DNA of 64,000 bases from Massilia sp. Root133 (GCF_001426525.1 NZ_LMEW01000001.1:545076-609075), one strand, 5' to 3'. Positions 36,396 to 45,774 are shown, counted from the first letter of the stretch. Notes: generated from the letters alone by a model not told the origin. Program-made: numbers and translations.

Positions 36396-37835
36396 TCAGG
36401 GCGAGATTTCTTCGAGCGAGCGGTTGGTGGTTTCGATCATGCCGAGGGCCGCGACGAGGCCGACGACGGTCATCCCGGCGAACATGAGGAACACGGTGTT
36501 GATGCCGTCCTTCGCCAGCACGACGCCGACCAGTGCGGGCGCCGTCGCCGATGCGGCGCGCAGCCACGACGTGGCGAGGCCGGTACCGATCGCGCGGATC
36601 CGCGTCGGATAGATCTCCGGCGTGTACAGGTACAGCATCACTGTCGTCGTGCCCATCACGGCGTACGCGGCCGAACCGAGGATCATCACGTGGGTGGCGC
36701 TGTCGGTACCGAGCGTGACCAGGCCGACGAGCAGCAGTCCGGCCAGGACGAAGCTGCCGATGGCCCAGCGGCGGCGCCCCGTACGGTCGATCAGCAGTGC
36801 GCAGCAGACGACGGCGCAGGTACTCAGCACGTTCGACAGCGATGCCATGTGCAGCGCTTCCTGCAGCGGCAGGTGGTACACGGTCTTGTAGAGACTGGGC
36901 AGCCAGTTGTTGATGCCGTTGGCGACGAAGTACGCGCTCGCCCACAGCGCCCATACGACGAACGTGCGGCGCTTGTAGACGGGCGAGAACAGTTCCTTCC
37001 ACGACCCCTTGCGCTTGTTCTGCAGCGTGCGGGCCAGTTCCGCGGTGCGTGCCGCGCAGGCGTCCGGCTGCGTGGCCGGATCGAGGTGGCGTCCACGGCT
37101 GGAAGCCTCGACGGACGCGATGATGCGCTCCGCTTCCGCGTAGCGTCCGCGGCCGATCAGCCAGCGCGGCGATTCCGGCAGGCGGAATACGAGGAGGCAG
37201 ATCAGCAGGCCGGGAAGGCCGCCGATCAGGAACATGTACTCCCAGCCGAAGCGGGGCACGACGAACGCGCCCGCTTGTGCCGCACCCAGCAGTCCGATCG
37301 GGAAGATCAGTTCGTACAGCAGGAAGAAGCGCCCGCGGCCCTTCGCCTGCGACAGTTCGTTGATATAGGTGGCGGCCACCGGCACCTCGCCGCCGACGCC
37401 GATCCCCTGGATGAAACGGGCCAGGAACAGCATGTTGAAGTTGCCGGCCAGCGCGCAGCCGATGCTCATGATGGACATGAGGCCGATCGTGATGCCGGCG
37501 CTGCGCACGCGCCCGATGCGCTCGGCGAGCCAGCCGAAGAACAGGGCACCGACGACCTGGCCCAGGTAGCCGGACGCGATCAGCAGGCCGACCTGCCCGG
37601 GCGTGATCTTCCACAGCCCGATCAGGACCGGGAGGACGAAGGCGAGCGACAGGGCGTCGAACGCGTCGAAGAACGTGGCGCTGCCCATGATGACCCTGGC
37701 CTTCGTGTGCCAGCGCGACATGTGGACGTTCTCGAGCCGGAAGAGCAGTGGGGCGGCCTGCGCGACGTTCTGGTCGCGCTTGGGCGATGGTTCGAACTGG
37801 TGTTCGGGTGTGACTGTCTGGTTTGCGATGCTCAT
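36396..37835 (-). CDS. MFS transporter (sugar/aromatic-acid porter-like)
   Basis: 479 residues from the ATG at 37835 (ribosome site GGAGA). Twelve predicted helices; MFS motif A as GWLAERIGRVRSAG after helix 2 and motif LPESPRWLIGRGR after helix 6, as in sugar and metabolite:H+ symporters. Residues about 185-260 form a cytoplasmic loop. Placed between the porin and cobW in a catabolic cluster, it is the likely inner-membrane importer of the cluster substrate. Substrate unknown. Confidence 0.9.
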   Translation of the reverse strand: MSIANQTVTPEHQFEPSPKRDQNVAQAAPLLFRLENVHMSRWHTKARVIMGSATFFDAFDALSLAFVLPVLIGLWKITPGQVGLLIASGYLGQVVGALFFGWLAERIGRVRSAGITIGLMSIMSIGCALAGNFNMLFLARFIQGIGVGGEVPVAATYINELSQAKGRGRFFLLYELIFPIGLLGAAQAGAFVVPRFGWEYMFLIGGLPGLLICLLVFRLPESPRWLIGRGRYAEAERIIASVEASSRGRHLDPATQPDACAARTAELARTLQNKRKGSWKELFSPVYKRRTFVVWALWASAYFVANGINNWLPSLYKTVYHLPLQEALHMASLSNVLSTCAVVCCALLIDRTGRRRWAIGSFVLAGLLLVGLVTLGTDSATHVMILGSAAYAVMGTTTVMLYLYTPEIYPTRIRAIGTGLATSWLRAASATAPALVGVVLAKDGINTVFLMFAGMTVVGLVAALGMIETTNRSLEEISP

Positions 37836-37905
37836 GTTGTCTCCGTGATTATTGATTGTGGTGCCGTCTGGGCGGCCTACGGGAGCTTCTGCGTATGTGA
37901 CCGGT

Positions 37906-38943
37906 TCATGTCTCCTTGTGGGCAAACACGGCCAGCGTCGCTTCGATGTCGTCCTGGTCGATGCCGCGTGTGATGAACACGAGACGCGTGCGGCGGTCCG
38001 TGCCTGGCCAGGCGTCCAGCTTGCGGGGCGGATGGAAGATGTGCTGGACGCCGTGGATGACGATGGGCGCTTCCGGATGCTCGCGCACGTGCACGATGCC
38101 TTTTACCCGCAACAGGTCCGGACCGCGCATGGCCGTCATCATGTCGAGCCAGGCCTGGAAGCCGCGCCACGACACCGGATCGTCGAGCACGACGGCATGC
38201 GAGCGGATGCCCCCGGCGTGGTCGTGGTGATGATGAGGGTGATGGTGATCGTGATCGTGATCGTGATGGTCATGCCCGGTCGCCCGGGCGATCCACGCGT
38301 CGCTGTCGGCCGCGTCGTGCGCGACCGCGCCGCCGAACAGGATCTCCGGTTCGATCCTGCCCTGGGTGGCGGGGCACACGGGCGCACCCGGGTTGAGTGC
38401 GGCCAGCCGGCGTTCGAGTGCCGCGCGTCCCTGCGGCGTGGACAGGTCGGTCTTCGTCAGCACGAGTCGGTCGGCCAGTGCGACCTGGTGCCGTGCCGCG
38501 TCGTGACGCGCCAGCGTGTCCGCGCCGTTCACCGCATCCACCGTGGTGATCAGCCGGTCGAAGCGGAAGTGCTCGCGCAGCGACGGTTCGGCCATCAGGG
38601 TGTGCAGGATCGGCGCCGGGTCGGCCAGGCCCGTCGTCTCGAGCACGACGCGGTCGATGCCGTGCGCCGCTCCGTCGCGCGCCAGCCGGGCCAGCGTGGC
38701 CTGCAGGTCGCCGCGCACGGTGCAGCACACGCAGCCGTTCGCCAGCAGGACGAGTTCCTCGCGCGTCTGTTCGAGCAGGTCGTGATCGAGCCCGACTTCG
38801 CCGAACTCGTTGATGATGACCGCGGTGCGGGCGAAGGCCGGATCGCGCAGGATGTGCGACAGCAGCGTGGTCTTGCCGCTGCCCAGGAAGCCGGTCAATA
38901 CGGTGACGGGCAGCGGCAGCGTGGGTTTGTCGTTGGGGCTCAT
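37906..38943 (-). CDS. CobW/COG0523 GTPase with His-rich metal-binding loop
   Basis: 345 residues. Walker A GFLGSGKTT at 18-26, the COG0523 metal motif CVCC at 71-74, Switch/Walker B LETTGLADP at 101-109, NKxD-like TKTD, and a loop of alternating His and Asp at about 224-242. The CobW-C domain follows. Members insert zinc or cobalt into client metalloenzymes using GTP. Next to hyuA/hyuB, the likely client is the hydantoinase-type enzyme of this operon; this is inference. Confidence 0.92.
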   Translation of the reverse strand: MSPNDKPTLPLPVTVLTGFLGSGKTTLLSHILRDPAFARTAVIINEFGEVGLDHDLLEQTREELVLLANGCVCCTVRGDLQATLARLARDGAAHGIDRVVLETTGLADPAPILHTLMAEPSLREHFRFDRLITTVDAVNGADTLARHDAARHQVALADRLVLTKTDLSTPQGRAALERRLAALNPGAPVCPATQGRIEPEILFGGAVAHDAADSDAWIARATGHDHHDHDHDHHHPHHHHDHAGGIRSHAVVLDDPVSWRGFQAWLDMMTAMRGPDLLRVKGIVHVREHPEAPIVIHGVQHIFHPPRKLDAWPGTDRRTRLVFITRGIDQDDIEATLAVFAHKET

Positions 38944-38952
38944 GTGTGTTCC

Positions 38953-39315
38953 TCAACCATGGAGTTTAGCGAAAGAACGCAGGGTCTTGCCGAGCCGGGC
39001 GACGAGGAAGGCACAGGTGTCGTCCCCTGGCGCCCCGGCCAGCGCCCCGAGCAGGGCGCCGATGCTCCAGGTGCCGTCATCCGCGCGGCCCCGTTCGCGC
39101 AGCATCGCCGCGACGTCCGCGCGGCCGTTGCGCTCCGCCTGGCCCAGCAGGTAGTCGGCGATGTCCTGCTCGAAGTCCTGCAGCTGCAGCGTGACGCCAC
39201 CCGCGCTGCAGGCGCAGCTTCCCGCCAGCGCCACGTGCTGGCGTGCCAGGCGGTCCCAGATGTCGAGCAGTTCGCGTGCTTCGACCGATACGGCGTGGGC
39301 GGCGGCTTCCATCAT
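38953..39315 (-). CDS. Unknown 120-residue protein coupled to HyuB
   Basis: 120 residues from the ATG at 39315, four bases after the hyuB stop. It has a CAC motif (SCACSAGG) at about residues 32-39 and is otherwise helical and acidic (LQLQDFEQDIADYLLGQAER), ending LGKTLRSFAKLHG. No signal peptide. I do not recognise a family. Its place between hyuB and cobW suggests a small subunit or a metal-delivery partner. Confidence 0.65.
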   Translation of the reverse strand: MMEAAAHAVSVEARELLDIWDRLARQHVALAGSCACSAGGVTLQLQDFEQDIADYLLGQAERNGRADVAAMLRERGRADDGTWSIGALLGALAGAPGDDTCAFLVARLGKTLRSFAKLHG

Positions 39316-39319
39316 GGCC

Positions 39320-41077
39320 TCAGGCGGTGACGGACGCGGTGCCGCGAAGCCGTGCCGTGGCCGCGGCATCCAGCTTGCCGTCGGCGCCGACGATCACCTT
39401 GTAGGCGCTCGCGGCCTGCTCGCGGCTGACGTAGCCCTCGCGCACGTCGTCCGCCACCAGCGCGGGATCGCGCTCGGCCGGATCGCCGAATCCGCCGCCG
39501 CCGCCCGACAGCATCTTGTACGCATCGCCGCGCGCCAGGCGGACGTTGAACACCTTGGCGTTCGCATGGCTTTCGTCCCAGACGCCGTCCTTGCGGATGC
39601 CGATGCCGTTGCCCGCCGCTTCATGGCCGCCATCGAGGCCCCACGGCTTGCAGTGGACGCGGTCGATACGCGTCGTGACCGAGAACGGCGACAGCGCCTG
39701 CACCACCATCTCGGCGCCGAGACCGCCGCGCTGGCGGCCGGCCCCCGCGCTGTCCTGGCGCAGCCGGTAGCTTTCCACCAGCACCGGGTATTTCGCCTCC
39801 AGCTGCTCGGTGGGGCTGTTGTGGGTGTCGCCGTCATTGATGCAGACCGTGGCCGACACGCCGTCCTCGCGCGACTTGGCGCCCCAGCCGCCGCCCAGCG
39901 GACCGATGCCGACGATGAACAGGCGCCCGTCTTCCGGCGAGATGCCGTGGATGTTCGGGAACACGAGGTCGGCGTGGTGGCCGGCGATCGCGCGGTCGGG
40001 AATCGCGGGGGCGAGCGCCTTGAAGATCGTGTCGATCACCGTCATCGGGAACGTCATCCACACGCGCATCGGGAACGGCCGCTCCGCGCTGATCACGGTC
40101 CCCATCGGCATGATGACTTTCAAGGGACGGAAGCTGCCGTCGTTGACGGGATAGTCCGTCGGCGTCGTCAGGCACTTGTACGCGACCTGGGCGCAGGCGA
40201 TACCCGTCGTGAAGCCGGAGTTGTAGAAGCCGCGCACCTGCTTGGCGACGTCGGTGAAGTCGACCGTCATCTCGTCGCCCTGCACGACCACCTTGACGCG
40301 GATCGGGATGCGCTTGCCGACTTCGAGGCCGTCGTCGTCCATGTACGATTCGGCTTCGTACACGCCGTCCGGGATGCTCAGGGTGTTGGCGCGGGCCAGC
40401 GCTTCCGAATGGTCCATGATCTGCACGACGGACGCGCGCACGGCCTGCCAGCCGTAGCGGCGCACGAGTTCCAGGTAGCGGCGCTCGCCCGTCGTGATCG
40501 CCGTGATCTGCGCGCGCAGGTCGCCCATCGCGCGCTCGGACAGGCGCACGTTCATCGCAATGATGTCGACCAGGTCCTGGTTGACGATGCCTTCCTTGCG
40601 ATACTTGACGATCGGGATCTGGATGCCTTCCGAATAGATGTCGGTCGTGATCTGGCCCAGCGTGCCGCCCACGTCCAGCCAGTGCGCCATGCAGCAGGTG
40701 AAGCCGATCAGCTCATCCTCGTGGAACACCGGCATCGTGAACGTGAAGTGGTTCAGGTGGCTGCCCGTCGTGTACGCGTCGTTGGTGACGAGGATGTCGC
40801 CCGGCTTGATGTTCTCGAGCCCGAAGTGGCGGATCTTCGCTTTCACGGTTTCGCTCATGCCGCGGATGAACATCGGCAGGCCGAGGCCGATGGAGATCGA
40901 GTCGCCTTCCACGGTGAACAGGCCCACGGTGAAATCCAGCGCCTCGTAGATGATCAGGTTGTAAGCCGTCCGCGTGAGGTTGGATTTCATTTCTTCCGTC
41001 ACCGCGATCAGGCCGTTGCGGATGATCTCGACGGTGACGGCATCGACCGCTTCTGCGGCGTGTGCTTGCGTGTTCAT
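39320..41077 (-). CDS. hyuB: Hydantoinase B / oxoprolinase-type subunit
   Basis: 585 residues from the ATG that overlaps the hyuA stop (TAATG). The Hydantoinase_B domain fills most of the protein: EMKSNLTRTAYNLIIYEALD, GDILVTNDAYTTGSHLNHFT, FYNSGFTTGIACAQVAYKCL, and the C-terminal GGGGGFGDPAERDP. With HyuA it forms an ATP-dependent amide-opening enzyme (N-methylhydantoin, 5-oxoproline) or a related carboxylase; the exact substrate cannot be read from sequence. The open frame runs on far upstream inside hyuA, but that part is out of frame with HyuA and not coding. Confidence 0.93.
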   Translation of the reverse strand: MNTQAHAAEAVDAVTVEIIRNGLIAVTEEMKSNLTRTAYNLIIYEALDFTVGLFTVEGDSISIGLGLPMFIRGMSETVKAKIRHFGLENIKPGDILVTNDAYTTGSHLNHFTFTMPVFHEDELIGFTCCMAHWLDVGGTLGQITTDIYSEGIQIPIVKYRKEGIVNQDLVDIIAMNVRLSERAMGDLRAQITAITTGERRYLELVRRYGWQAVRASVVQIMDHSEALARANTLSIPDGVYEAESYMDDDGLEVGKRIPIRVKVVVQGDEMTVDFTDVAKQVRGFYNSGFTTGIACAQVAYKCLTTPTDYPVNDGSFRPLKVIMPMGTVISAERPFPMRVWMTFPMTVIDTIFKALAPAIPDRAIAGHHADLVFPNIHGISPEDGRLFIVGIGPLGGGWGAKSREDGVSATVCINDGDTHNSPTEQLEAKYPVLVESYRLRQDSAGAGRQRGGLGAEMVVQALSPFSVTTRIDRVHCKPWGLDGGHEAAGNGIGIRKDGVWDESHANAKVFNVRLARGDAYKMLSGGGGGFGDPAERDPALVADDVREGYVSREQAASAYKVIVGADGKLDAAATARLRGTASVTA

Positions 41078-43164
41078 TACAGTTCGCTCCCGATGGAAAT
41101 TTGCAGGTTGCCGAAGGCGTCGACGAGTACCTCGTCGCCCGGTTGCACGACGGTGGTCGATGCGTGTTCCTCGACGAGCGCCGGTCCGGTGATGCGGTTC
41201 CCGCTGCGCAGCAGGTGCCGCTTGTAGACGGGCGTGGCGACGAAGCCGGCGGCCGAGCGGAAGTACACGTCCTTGCGGGCACGCAGCGCTTCGTCCGGCG
41301 GCACGGCGCTGCCTTCCTCGACGGCGTGGCGGGGCGGCTTGCGCATCACGCCCAGCACCGTGACGCGCAGGCTCACGAGATCGGCCGGCTCGCCCGGTGC
41401 CGACGTACCGTAACGAACATTGTGGACGGCGTCGAAACGCTGCTTGATCGCGCCGCGGTCCTGGCGCTCGAAGAATTCGGTCGGCAGGTCCACGGCGACG
41501 GCATGCTCCTGGCCGACGTAGCGCATGTCGGCCGCGCGCTCGATCACGATGGATTCCGGCGCCACCGCGGACTGCGCCAGCGCGGCGCGGCCCTCGGCCT
41601 CCATGCCGGCGTAGATCGCCTCGATCTCCTCGAACGACACGTCGTCCAGCTTGCGGAACACCGAGCGGACGTAGTCGTAGCGCAGGTCCGAGAACAGCAT
41701 GCCATAGGCCGAGAAGTAGCCGGGCGCGAACGGAATCAGCACCTTGCGGATGCCCAGTTCGCGGGCGATGGCGGAGGCGTGCAGCGGCCCCGCGCCGCCG
41801 TAGACGACCATCGTGAAGCTGCCGGCGTCCAGGCCGCGCTCCGTCGTCACGGCCTTCACCGCGTGCGACATCGAGGTCACCGCGATGCGCAGGATGCCGT
41901 CGGCGGCGCGCACCGGATCGATATCGAGCGGATCGCCGATCTTCGTCTGCATCGCGCGGTAGGCACGGTCCTTGTCGAGCAGCATTTCGCCGCCGAGGAA
42001 GTTGTGTTCGTCCAGGCGGCCCAGCAGCAGGTTCGCGTCCGTCACGGTCGGCTCGGTGCCGCCGCGCTGGTAGCACACGGGGCCCGGGATCGAGCCGGCG
42101 CTTTGCGGGCCGACGCGCAGCGCGTTGCCCACTTCCAGGCGCGCGATGCTGCCGCCGCCGGTGCCGACCTCGAAGATGTCGATCATCGGGATCTGGATCG
42201 GCAGCGCCTTTTCGTAACCGCCGATCAGGGCGCTGCTGCTCGTCAGCGGCTTGCCGTCGTTGATGACGCCGGCCTTCGCCGTCGTGCCGCCCATGTCGAA
42301 CGCGATCGCATCGCCGAGGCCCAGTTGGGCGCAGATCGCCTGCGCGCCGATCACGCCCGCGGCCGGGCCGGATTCCAGCATGCGCACGCATTCGCGGCGT
42401 GCGTGGTCGAGGGGGAACAGGCCGCCGGTCGATTGCACGGCATAGAAATCGCCCGGGAAGCCCTGCTGGTCCAGGTGCTCTTCCAGTTCGCCCAGGTAGG
42501 CGGACACGCGCGGGCCGACGTAGGCATTGGCCGCCACCGTCGAGACACGCTCGAACTCGCGGTATTCCTGCGACAGTTCGTGCGACGCGGTGACGAACAC
42601 GCCGGGGATCTCCTCGCGGACGATGTCGCGCACCCGGATCTCGTGCGCCGGATTGCGGTACGAGTGCAGCAGCAGGACCGCGACCGCGTCCACGCCTTCG
42701 TCCTTGAGCTGGCGTGCCAGCGCGCGCACCGCATCCTCGTCGAGCGGCCGGTAGACCGTGCCGTCGGCCAGCAGGCGCTCCGGCACTTCGAAGCGCAGCG
42801 AACGGCGGATCAGGGGCTCGTGCTTGGAAAAGAACAGGTTGTACGCGTCCGGACGGTTGACACGGCCGATCTCGTAGATGTCGCGGAAGCCCTGCGTGAT
42901 GAGCAGGGCCGTCTTCGCGCCGTTCCGCTCCAGCAGCGTGTTGATCGCGATCGTCGAGCCGTGCAGGAACAGGCCGCCGTCCTCGACGTGCGCGCCGGCG
43001 CTGTCGAGCGTGTTCTGGATGCCGTTCACGAGCTGGCCGTGCGTGGACAACGCCTTGCCGAACGACAGCTCGCCCGTCTTTTCGTTGAGGATCGCCAGGT
43101 CCGTGAACGTGCCGCCGATGTCGACGGCGATGCGCAGGTGGCCCGCGGTGTTTTCCGTGGTCAT
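41077..43164 (-). CDS. hyuA: Hydantoinase A / oxoprolinase-type ATPase subunit
   Basis: 695 residues. N-terminal phosphate-binding motif VDIGGTFTDLAILNEKTGEL and a second one FDMGGTTAKAGVINDGKPL, as in the actin/Hsp70-like HyuA fold. GSIPGPVCYQRGGTEPTVTD and YGGAGPLHASAIARELGI are family hallmarks. It supplies ATP-driven activation of the substrate for HyuB. It follows the FAH-family gene by 30 bases on the same strand. Confidence 0.94.
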   Translation of the reverse strand: MTTENTAGHLRIAVDIGGTFTDLAILNEKTGELSFGKALSTHGQLVNGIQNTLDSAGAHVEDGGLFLHGSTIAINTLLERNGAKTALLITQGFRDIYEIGRVNRPDAYNLFFSKHEPLIRRSLRFEVPERLLADGTVYRPLDEDAVRALARQLKDEGVDAVAVLLLHSYRNPAHEIRVRDIVREEIPGVFVTASHELSQEYREFERVSTVAANAYVGPRVSAYLGELEEHLDQQGFPGDFYAVQSTGGLFPLDHARRECVRMLESGPAAGVIGAQAICAQLGLGDAIAFDMGGTTAKAGVINDGKPLTSSSALIGGYEKALPIQIPMIDIFEVGTGGGSIARLEVGNALRVGPQSAGSIPGPVCYQRGGTEPTVTDANLLLGRLDEHNFLGGEMLLDKDRAYRAMQTKIGDPLDIDPVRAADGILRIAVTSMSHAVKAVTTERGLDAGSFTMVVYGGAGPLHASAIARELGIRKVLIPFAPGYFSAYGMLFSDLRYDYVRSVFRKLDDVSFEEIEAIYAGMEAEGRAALAQSAVAPESIVIERAADMRYVGQEHAVAVDLPTEFFERQDRGAIKQRFDAVHNVRYGTSAPGEPADLVSLRVTVLGVMRKPPRHAVEEGSAVPPDEALRARKDVYFRSAAGFVATPVYKRHLLRSGNRITGPALVEEHASTTVVQPGDEVLVDAFGNLQISIGSEL

Positions 43165-43194
43165 GCTGATGTCTCCTTGTTTGCTTCGATGGGC

Positions 43195-44046
43195 TCAGAG
43201 AGCCTTGACGGTGTTCTTCAGCAGTCCGATGCCGCTGATCTCGACCTCGACCGTGTCGCCCGGCTTCATGTACAGCGGCGGCTCGCGGCGGTCGCCGACG
43301 CCGCCCGGGGTGCCCGTCGCGATCACGTCGCCGGGGGAGAGGGGGGTGAACGTCGACAGATACGAAATGATGACGGGCAGCGTGAAGATCAGGTCCGACA
43401 GCGGCGCCTGTTGCATGACGGCGCCGTTCAGCCGGGTCGTCAGCACGGATTGCGTGATGTCGGCGATCTCGTCTGCCGTGACCAGCGCCGGGCCGAAGGC
43501 GCCGGTGCCAGGAAAGTTCTTCCCGGGCGTCCACTGGTGCGTGTGGCGTTGCCAGTCGCGCACGGTGGCGTCGTTGAAGCAGGCATAGCCGGCGATATGG
43601 GCCATTGCATCCGCCTCGGCGATGTCGCTGCCGCCCTTGCCGATGACGACGGCGAGTTCGCCCTCGAAGTCGAATTTTTCCGATTTGCCGCTCGGGTAGC
43701 GCAGCGGCGCGCCGTCGGCGATGAGGGAGTCCGCGAAGCGCACGAAGATCGCCGGGTGCTCGGCATCCGGACGCTTCGTCTCGGCGACGTGCGATTTGTA
43801 GTTCAGGCCGACGCAGAAGATCTTGCGCGGGTTGGCGAGCGGCGGCAGCAGTTCAACGTCCGCCAGGGCCAGCGTGGCCGGTGCACTGGTCACGACTTCC
43901 TGCAGTTTGGGCAGCGCGCCGCCGTCCAGGACGGAACGGATGTCCGGATAGCGTTCCAGGAAATCCTTGCCCGGGGCGGCGATCCGGTCGCCGGACAGCA
44001 CGCCGTAGCCGGCCTTGCCTTCGTATTGGTAAGCCACGAGTTTCAT
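43195..44046 (-). CDS. Fumarylacetoacetate hydrolase family protein
   Basis: 283 residues. Single FAH domain: NPRKIFCVGLNYKSHVAETK, the metal-binding EGELAVVIGKGG, CFNDATVRDWQRHTHQWTPG and GDVIATGTPGGVG. Relatives include ureidoglycolate lyase, acylpyruvate hydrolase and HHDD isomerase. First gene of the catabolic operon; it probably acts after the ring-opening step. The substrate is not decided by sequence. Confidence 0.92.
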   Translation of the reverse strand: MKLVAYQYEGKAGYGVLSGDRIAAPGKDFLERYPDIRSVLDGGALPKLQEVVTSAPATLALADVELLPPLANPRKIFCVGLNYKSHVAETKRPDAEHPAIFVRFADSLIADGAPLRYPSGKSEKFDFEGELAVVIGKGGSDIAEADAMAHIAGYACFNDATVRDWQRHTHQWTPGKNFPGTGAFGPALVTADEIADITQSVLTTRLNGAVMQQAPLSDLIFTLPVIISYLSTFTPLSPGDVIATGTPGGVGDRREPPLYMKPGDTVEVEISGIGLLKNTVKAL

Positions 44047-44146
44047 CCCGTATCTCCTCCGTTGTGTTGTTAGTCGATTCAGATTGGCAAATCGAGTCTA
44101 GGCCGTGCTAGGCTATGCCGGAAGCCATCAGTCAGACATTTCAGAC
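44047..44146. promoter_or_regulatory. Divergent promoter region FAH operon / LysR gene
   Basis: This 100-base gap lies between the divergent operons. The imperfect palindrome GATTCAGATTGGCAAATC at 44076-44093 fits a LysR-type box (T-N11-A) in outline, and TAGGC occurs twice nearby (44099-44113). Assignment rests on position plus a weak motif. Confidence 0.4.
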
Positions 44147-45097
44147 ATGCCTAAAAACGCATACCAAGAAGACGCCATCCATTACGGGGCCTGGAAGCTG
44201 TTCATCGTCGTGAGCGAGCTGGGAAGCCTGACGAAAGCAGCGACGGCCTACGGGACGACGCAGCCGCACATCAGCCGGCAGATCACCGAGCTGGAGCGCG
44301 AGTGCGGGGGGCGGTTGTTCGTTCGTACGGGACGTGGCGTCGTGCTGACGGAGCTCGGGCGCCGGATCGCACCGCGCATCCGCAGGTGGATTGCCGACAC
44401 CGACCAGCTGACGAACGATATCCGCGCGACGGCGGACACGCCCGTCGGCGCGGTCCGGCTCGGGATCCTGCCGTCGACGGCCCATCCGTTCGTCACGACG
44501 CTGTATTACCGGCTGAAGGAGCAGTTCCCGCTGATCCAGTTGACGATCCGGGAAGGGCAGGGGGCGCAGCTGGAAACCTGGCTCGAGAATGGCGACGTCG
44601 ACCTGGCACTGCTGTACCGGCACAGCGCGACCCCCAACCATGGCGACGTCTACCTGTCCGAAGTGGAGACGTACCTCGTCGGCCCGCCCGGCGATGCGTT
44701 GACGGGCGCACCGACCGTCGCTTTCCGGTCGTTGAACCGGCTGCCTCTCGTAATGTTCTGCCGGCCGAACTCATGGCGCGACAGGCTCGACCATGTCGCG
44801 GCCGAGCATGGGATCGCGCTGAATGTCGTGGCCGAGGTCGATTCGCTCGCGTTACAGACGCGGATCGTGAGCAATGGCGGCATGTATGCACTGCTGGGGC
44901 CGTATGCTATTTCCGGCGCAACCCGGTCCCTCCAGCTCCAGTCCAGCGCGATCGTCGAGCCGCAGCTGCTGCGTCATATCGCGTTGGCGGTGTCCCAGCA
45001 GGGACCGTTGACGCTCGCGGGCAAGACGGTGATGCAGCTCGTCAGGGAAATCGCGAACGAGGCACAGGTTGGCGGCATGCCGGTCAGTGTCGGGTGA
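44147..45097 (+). CDS. LysR-family transcriptional regulator
   Basis: 316 residues from the ATG at 44147; no clear ribosome site, and a GTG at 44105 would add 14. N-terminal winged helix (residues about 15-75): LTKAATAYGTTQPHISRQIT then ELERECGGRLFVRTGRGVVL. The C-terminal effector-binding domain starts near residue 100. Divergent from the FAH-hyuAB-cobW operon, so it most likely controls it in response to the substrate or an intermediate. Confidence 0.93.
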   Translation: MPKNAYQEDAIHYGAWKLFIVVSELGSLTKAATAYGTTQPHISRQITELERECGGRLFVRTGRGVVLTELGRRIAPRIRRWIADTDQLTNDIRATADTPVGAVRLGILPSTAHPFVTTLYYRLKEQFPLIQLTIREGQGAQLETWLENGDVDLALLYRHSATPNHGDVYLSEVETYLVGPPGDALTGAPTVAFRSLNRLPLVMFCRPNSWRDRLDHVAAEHGIALNVVAEVDSLALQTRIVSNGGMYALLGPYAISGATRSLQLQSSAIVEPQLLRHIALAVSQQGPLTLAGKTVMQLVREIANEAQVGGMPVSVG

Positions 45098-45155
45098 AGA
45101 CAGGTTCGAGGGGCGTCGTATATACTGACCGGTCTCGGTGCCGAGCCTGGATAGT

Positions 45156-45206
45156 ATGAAATACCGCAAGAGAACGTTAAGTGTTGCCCCGATGATGGAC
45201 TGGACC
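45156..45206 (+). repeat. Left attachment-site repeat (attL-like)
   Basis: This 51-base stretch matches 60172-60222 at 43 positions; the last common block, atgatggactggac (45192-45205), is identical. Such repeats flank islands and prophages that insert in the 5' part of dusA. Confidence 0.8.
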
Positions 45207-45230
45207 GAGGAAGCGCTGTTTATAGAGTGA
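45156..45230 (+). pseudogene. Truncated 5' end of dusA (left junction of a genomic island)
   Basis: A 24-codon frame starting MKYRKRTLSVAPMMDWT, then unrelated residues and TGA at 45228. The first 17 residues match the start of the intact DusA at 60172 in 16 of 17 places. After the shared core at 45192-45205 the DNA is no longer dusA-like. This is what remains of the original gene start after an element inserted there. Confidence 0.9.
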
Positions 45231-45774
45231 GGAATGGGGCAGCTGTAGCAAATTTGTAGCAATTGGTTTTCGCGAAGACGAACGGCCCGTGCGAAGGCGG
45301 CGTTCGACACTGCCAAGGCATTCGTGGTCGAAGCCGTGCCCGAGCCCTTACGTCGGACTCCGGGGAACCTCGGTTGTGTGTCCGGCCGCTACGGTCGGCG
45401 TAAGTCGTTGGTTCAGATATGCCCCGACGTCGCGGCTGTTCGGTTTGCATGCTTGGCACTGCGCATGTGCTGATTGCCGATCGATATAAACAGTTTATTT
45501 AATAACGCCTCATGAGAAAAATCGCTGGCTGCCTTGCCACCGCGGTGATGTCAATGCAGGAGCGGACATCGGTCATGCGGTTCTAAGTCAACTCGTCCGC
45601 GGCACTGGCGGCCCTGACCGCACGGCTCGACGCGCTGGCCGCGCAGGCGCGTTTACAGCTCGACAGTCACGTACTGTAGTCTTACGACTAAGCCATTTCT
45701 CGAAACGGCCCCTGGCAGTGGGACAGCCTCCGCGGGAGCAGGACGGACAACACGGCGAACCGCGCCATGCGATG
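45231..45774. other. Gene-poor island edge with decayed coding remnants
   Basis: About 540 bases inside the left edge of the island. I see no intact gene. A possible decayed gene starts at 45512 (separate entry). The sequence repeats TGTAGCAAATTTGTAGCA just inside the left junction (45244-45261). A tyrosine recombinase would be expected here in this island class, but no frame resembles one. Confidence 0.5.
45512..45679 (+). pseudogene. Possible remnant of an exported protein with coiled-coil start
   Basis: A frame starts MRKIAGCLATAVMSMQ, meets TAA at 45584-45586, and then continues in the same frame as SSAALAALTARLDALAAQAR before TAG at 45677. Signal-like start plus Leu/Ala coiled-coil is the layout at the front of some porins and secreted proteins. 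The evidence is thin; it may be chance. Confidence 0.3.

Noticed and set aside
39320..43534. One open frame of 1404 codons on the minus strand
   Set aside because: Only the last 585 codons encode HyuB. The first part lies out of frame over hyuA and the FAH gene and has Arg/Pro/Ala-rich shadow composition; HyuA itself is intact in another frame.
45231..45774. Tyrosine recombinase next to the left junction
   Set aside because: No frame on either strand shows the R...HxxR...Y pattern; the frames there are short.
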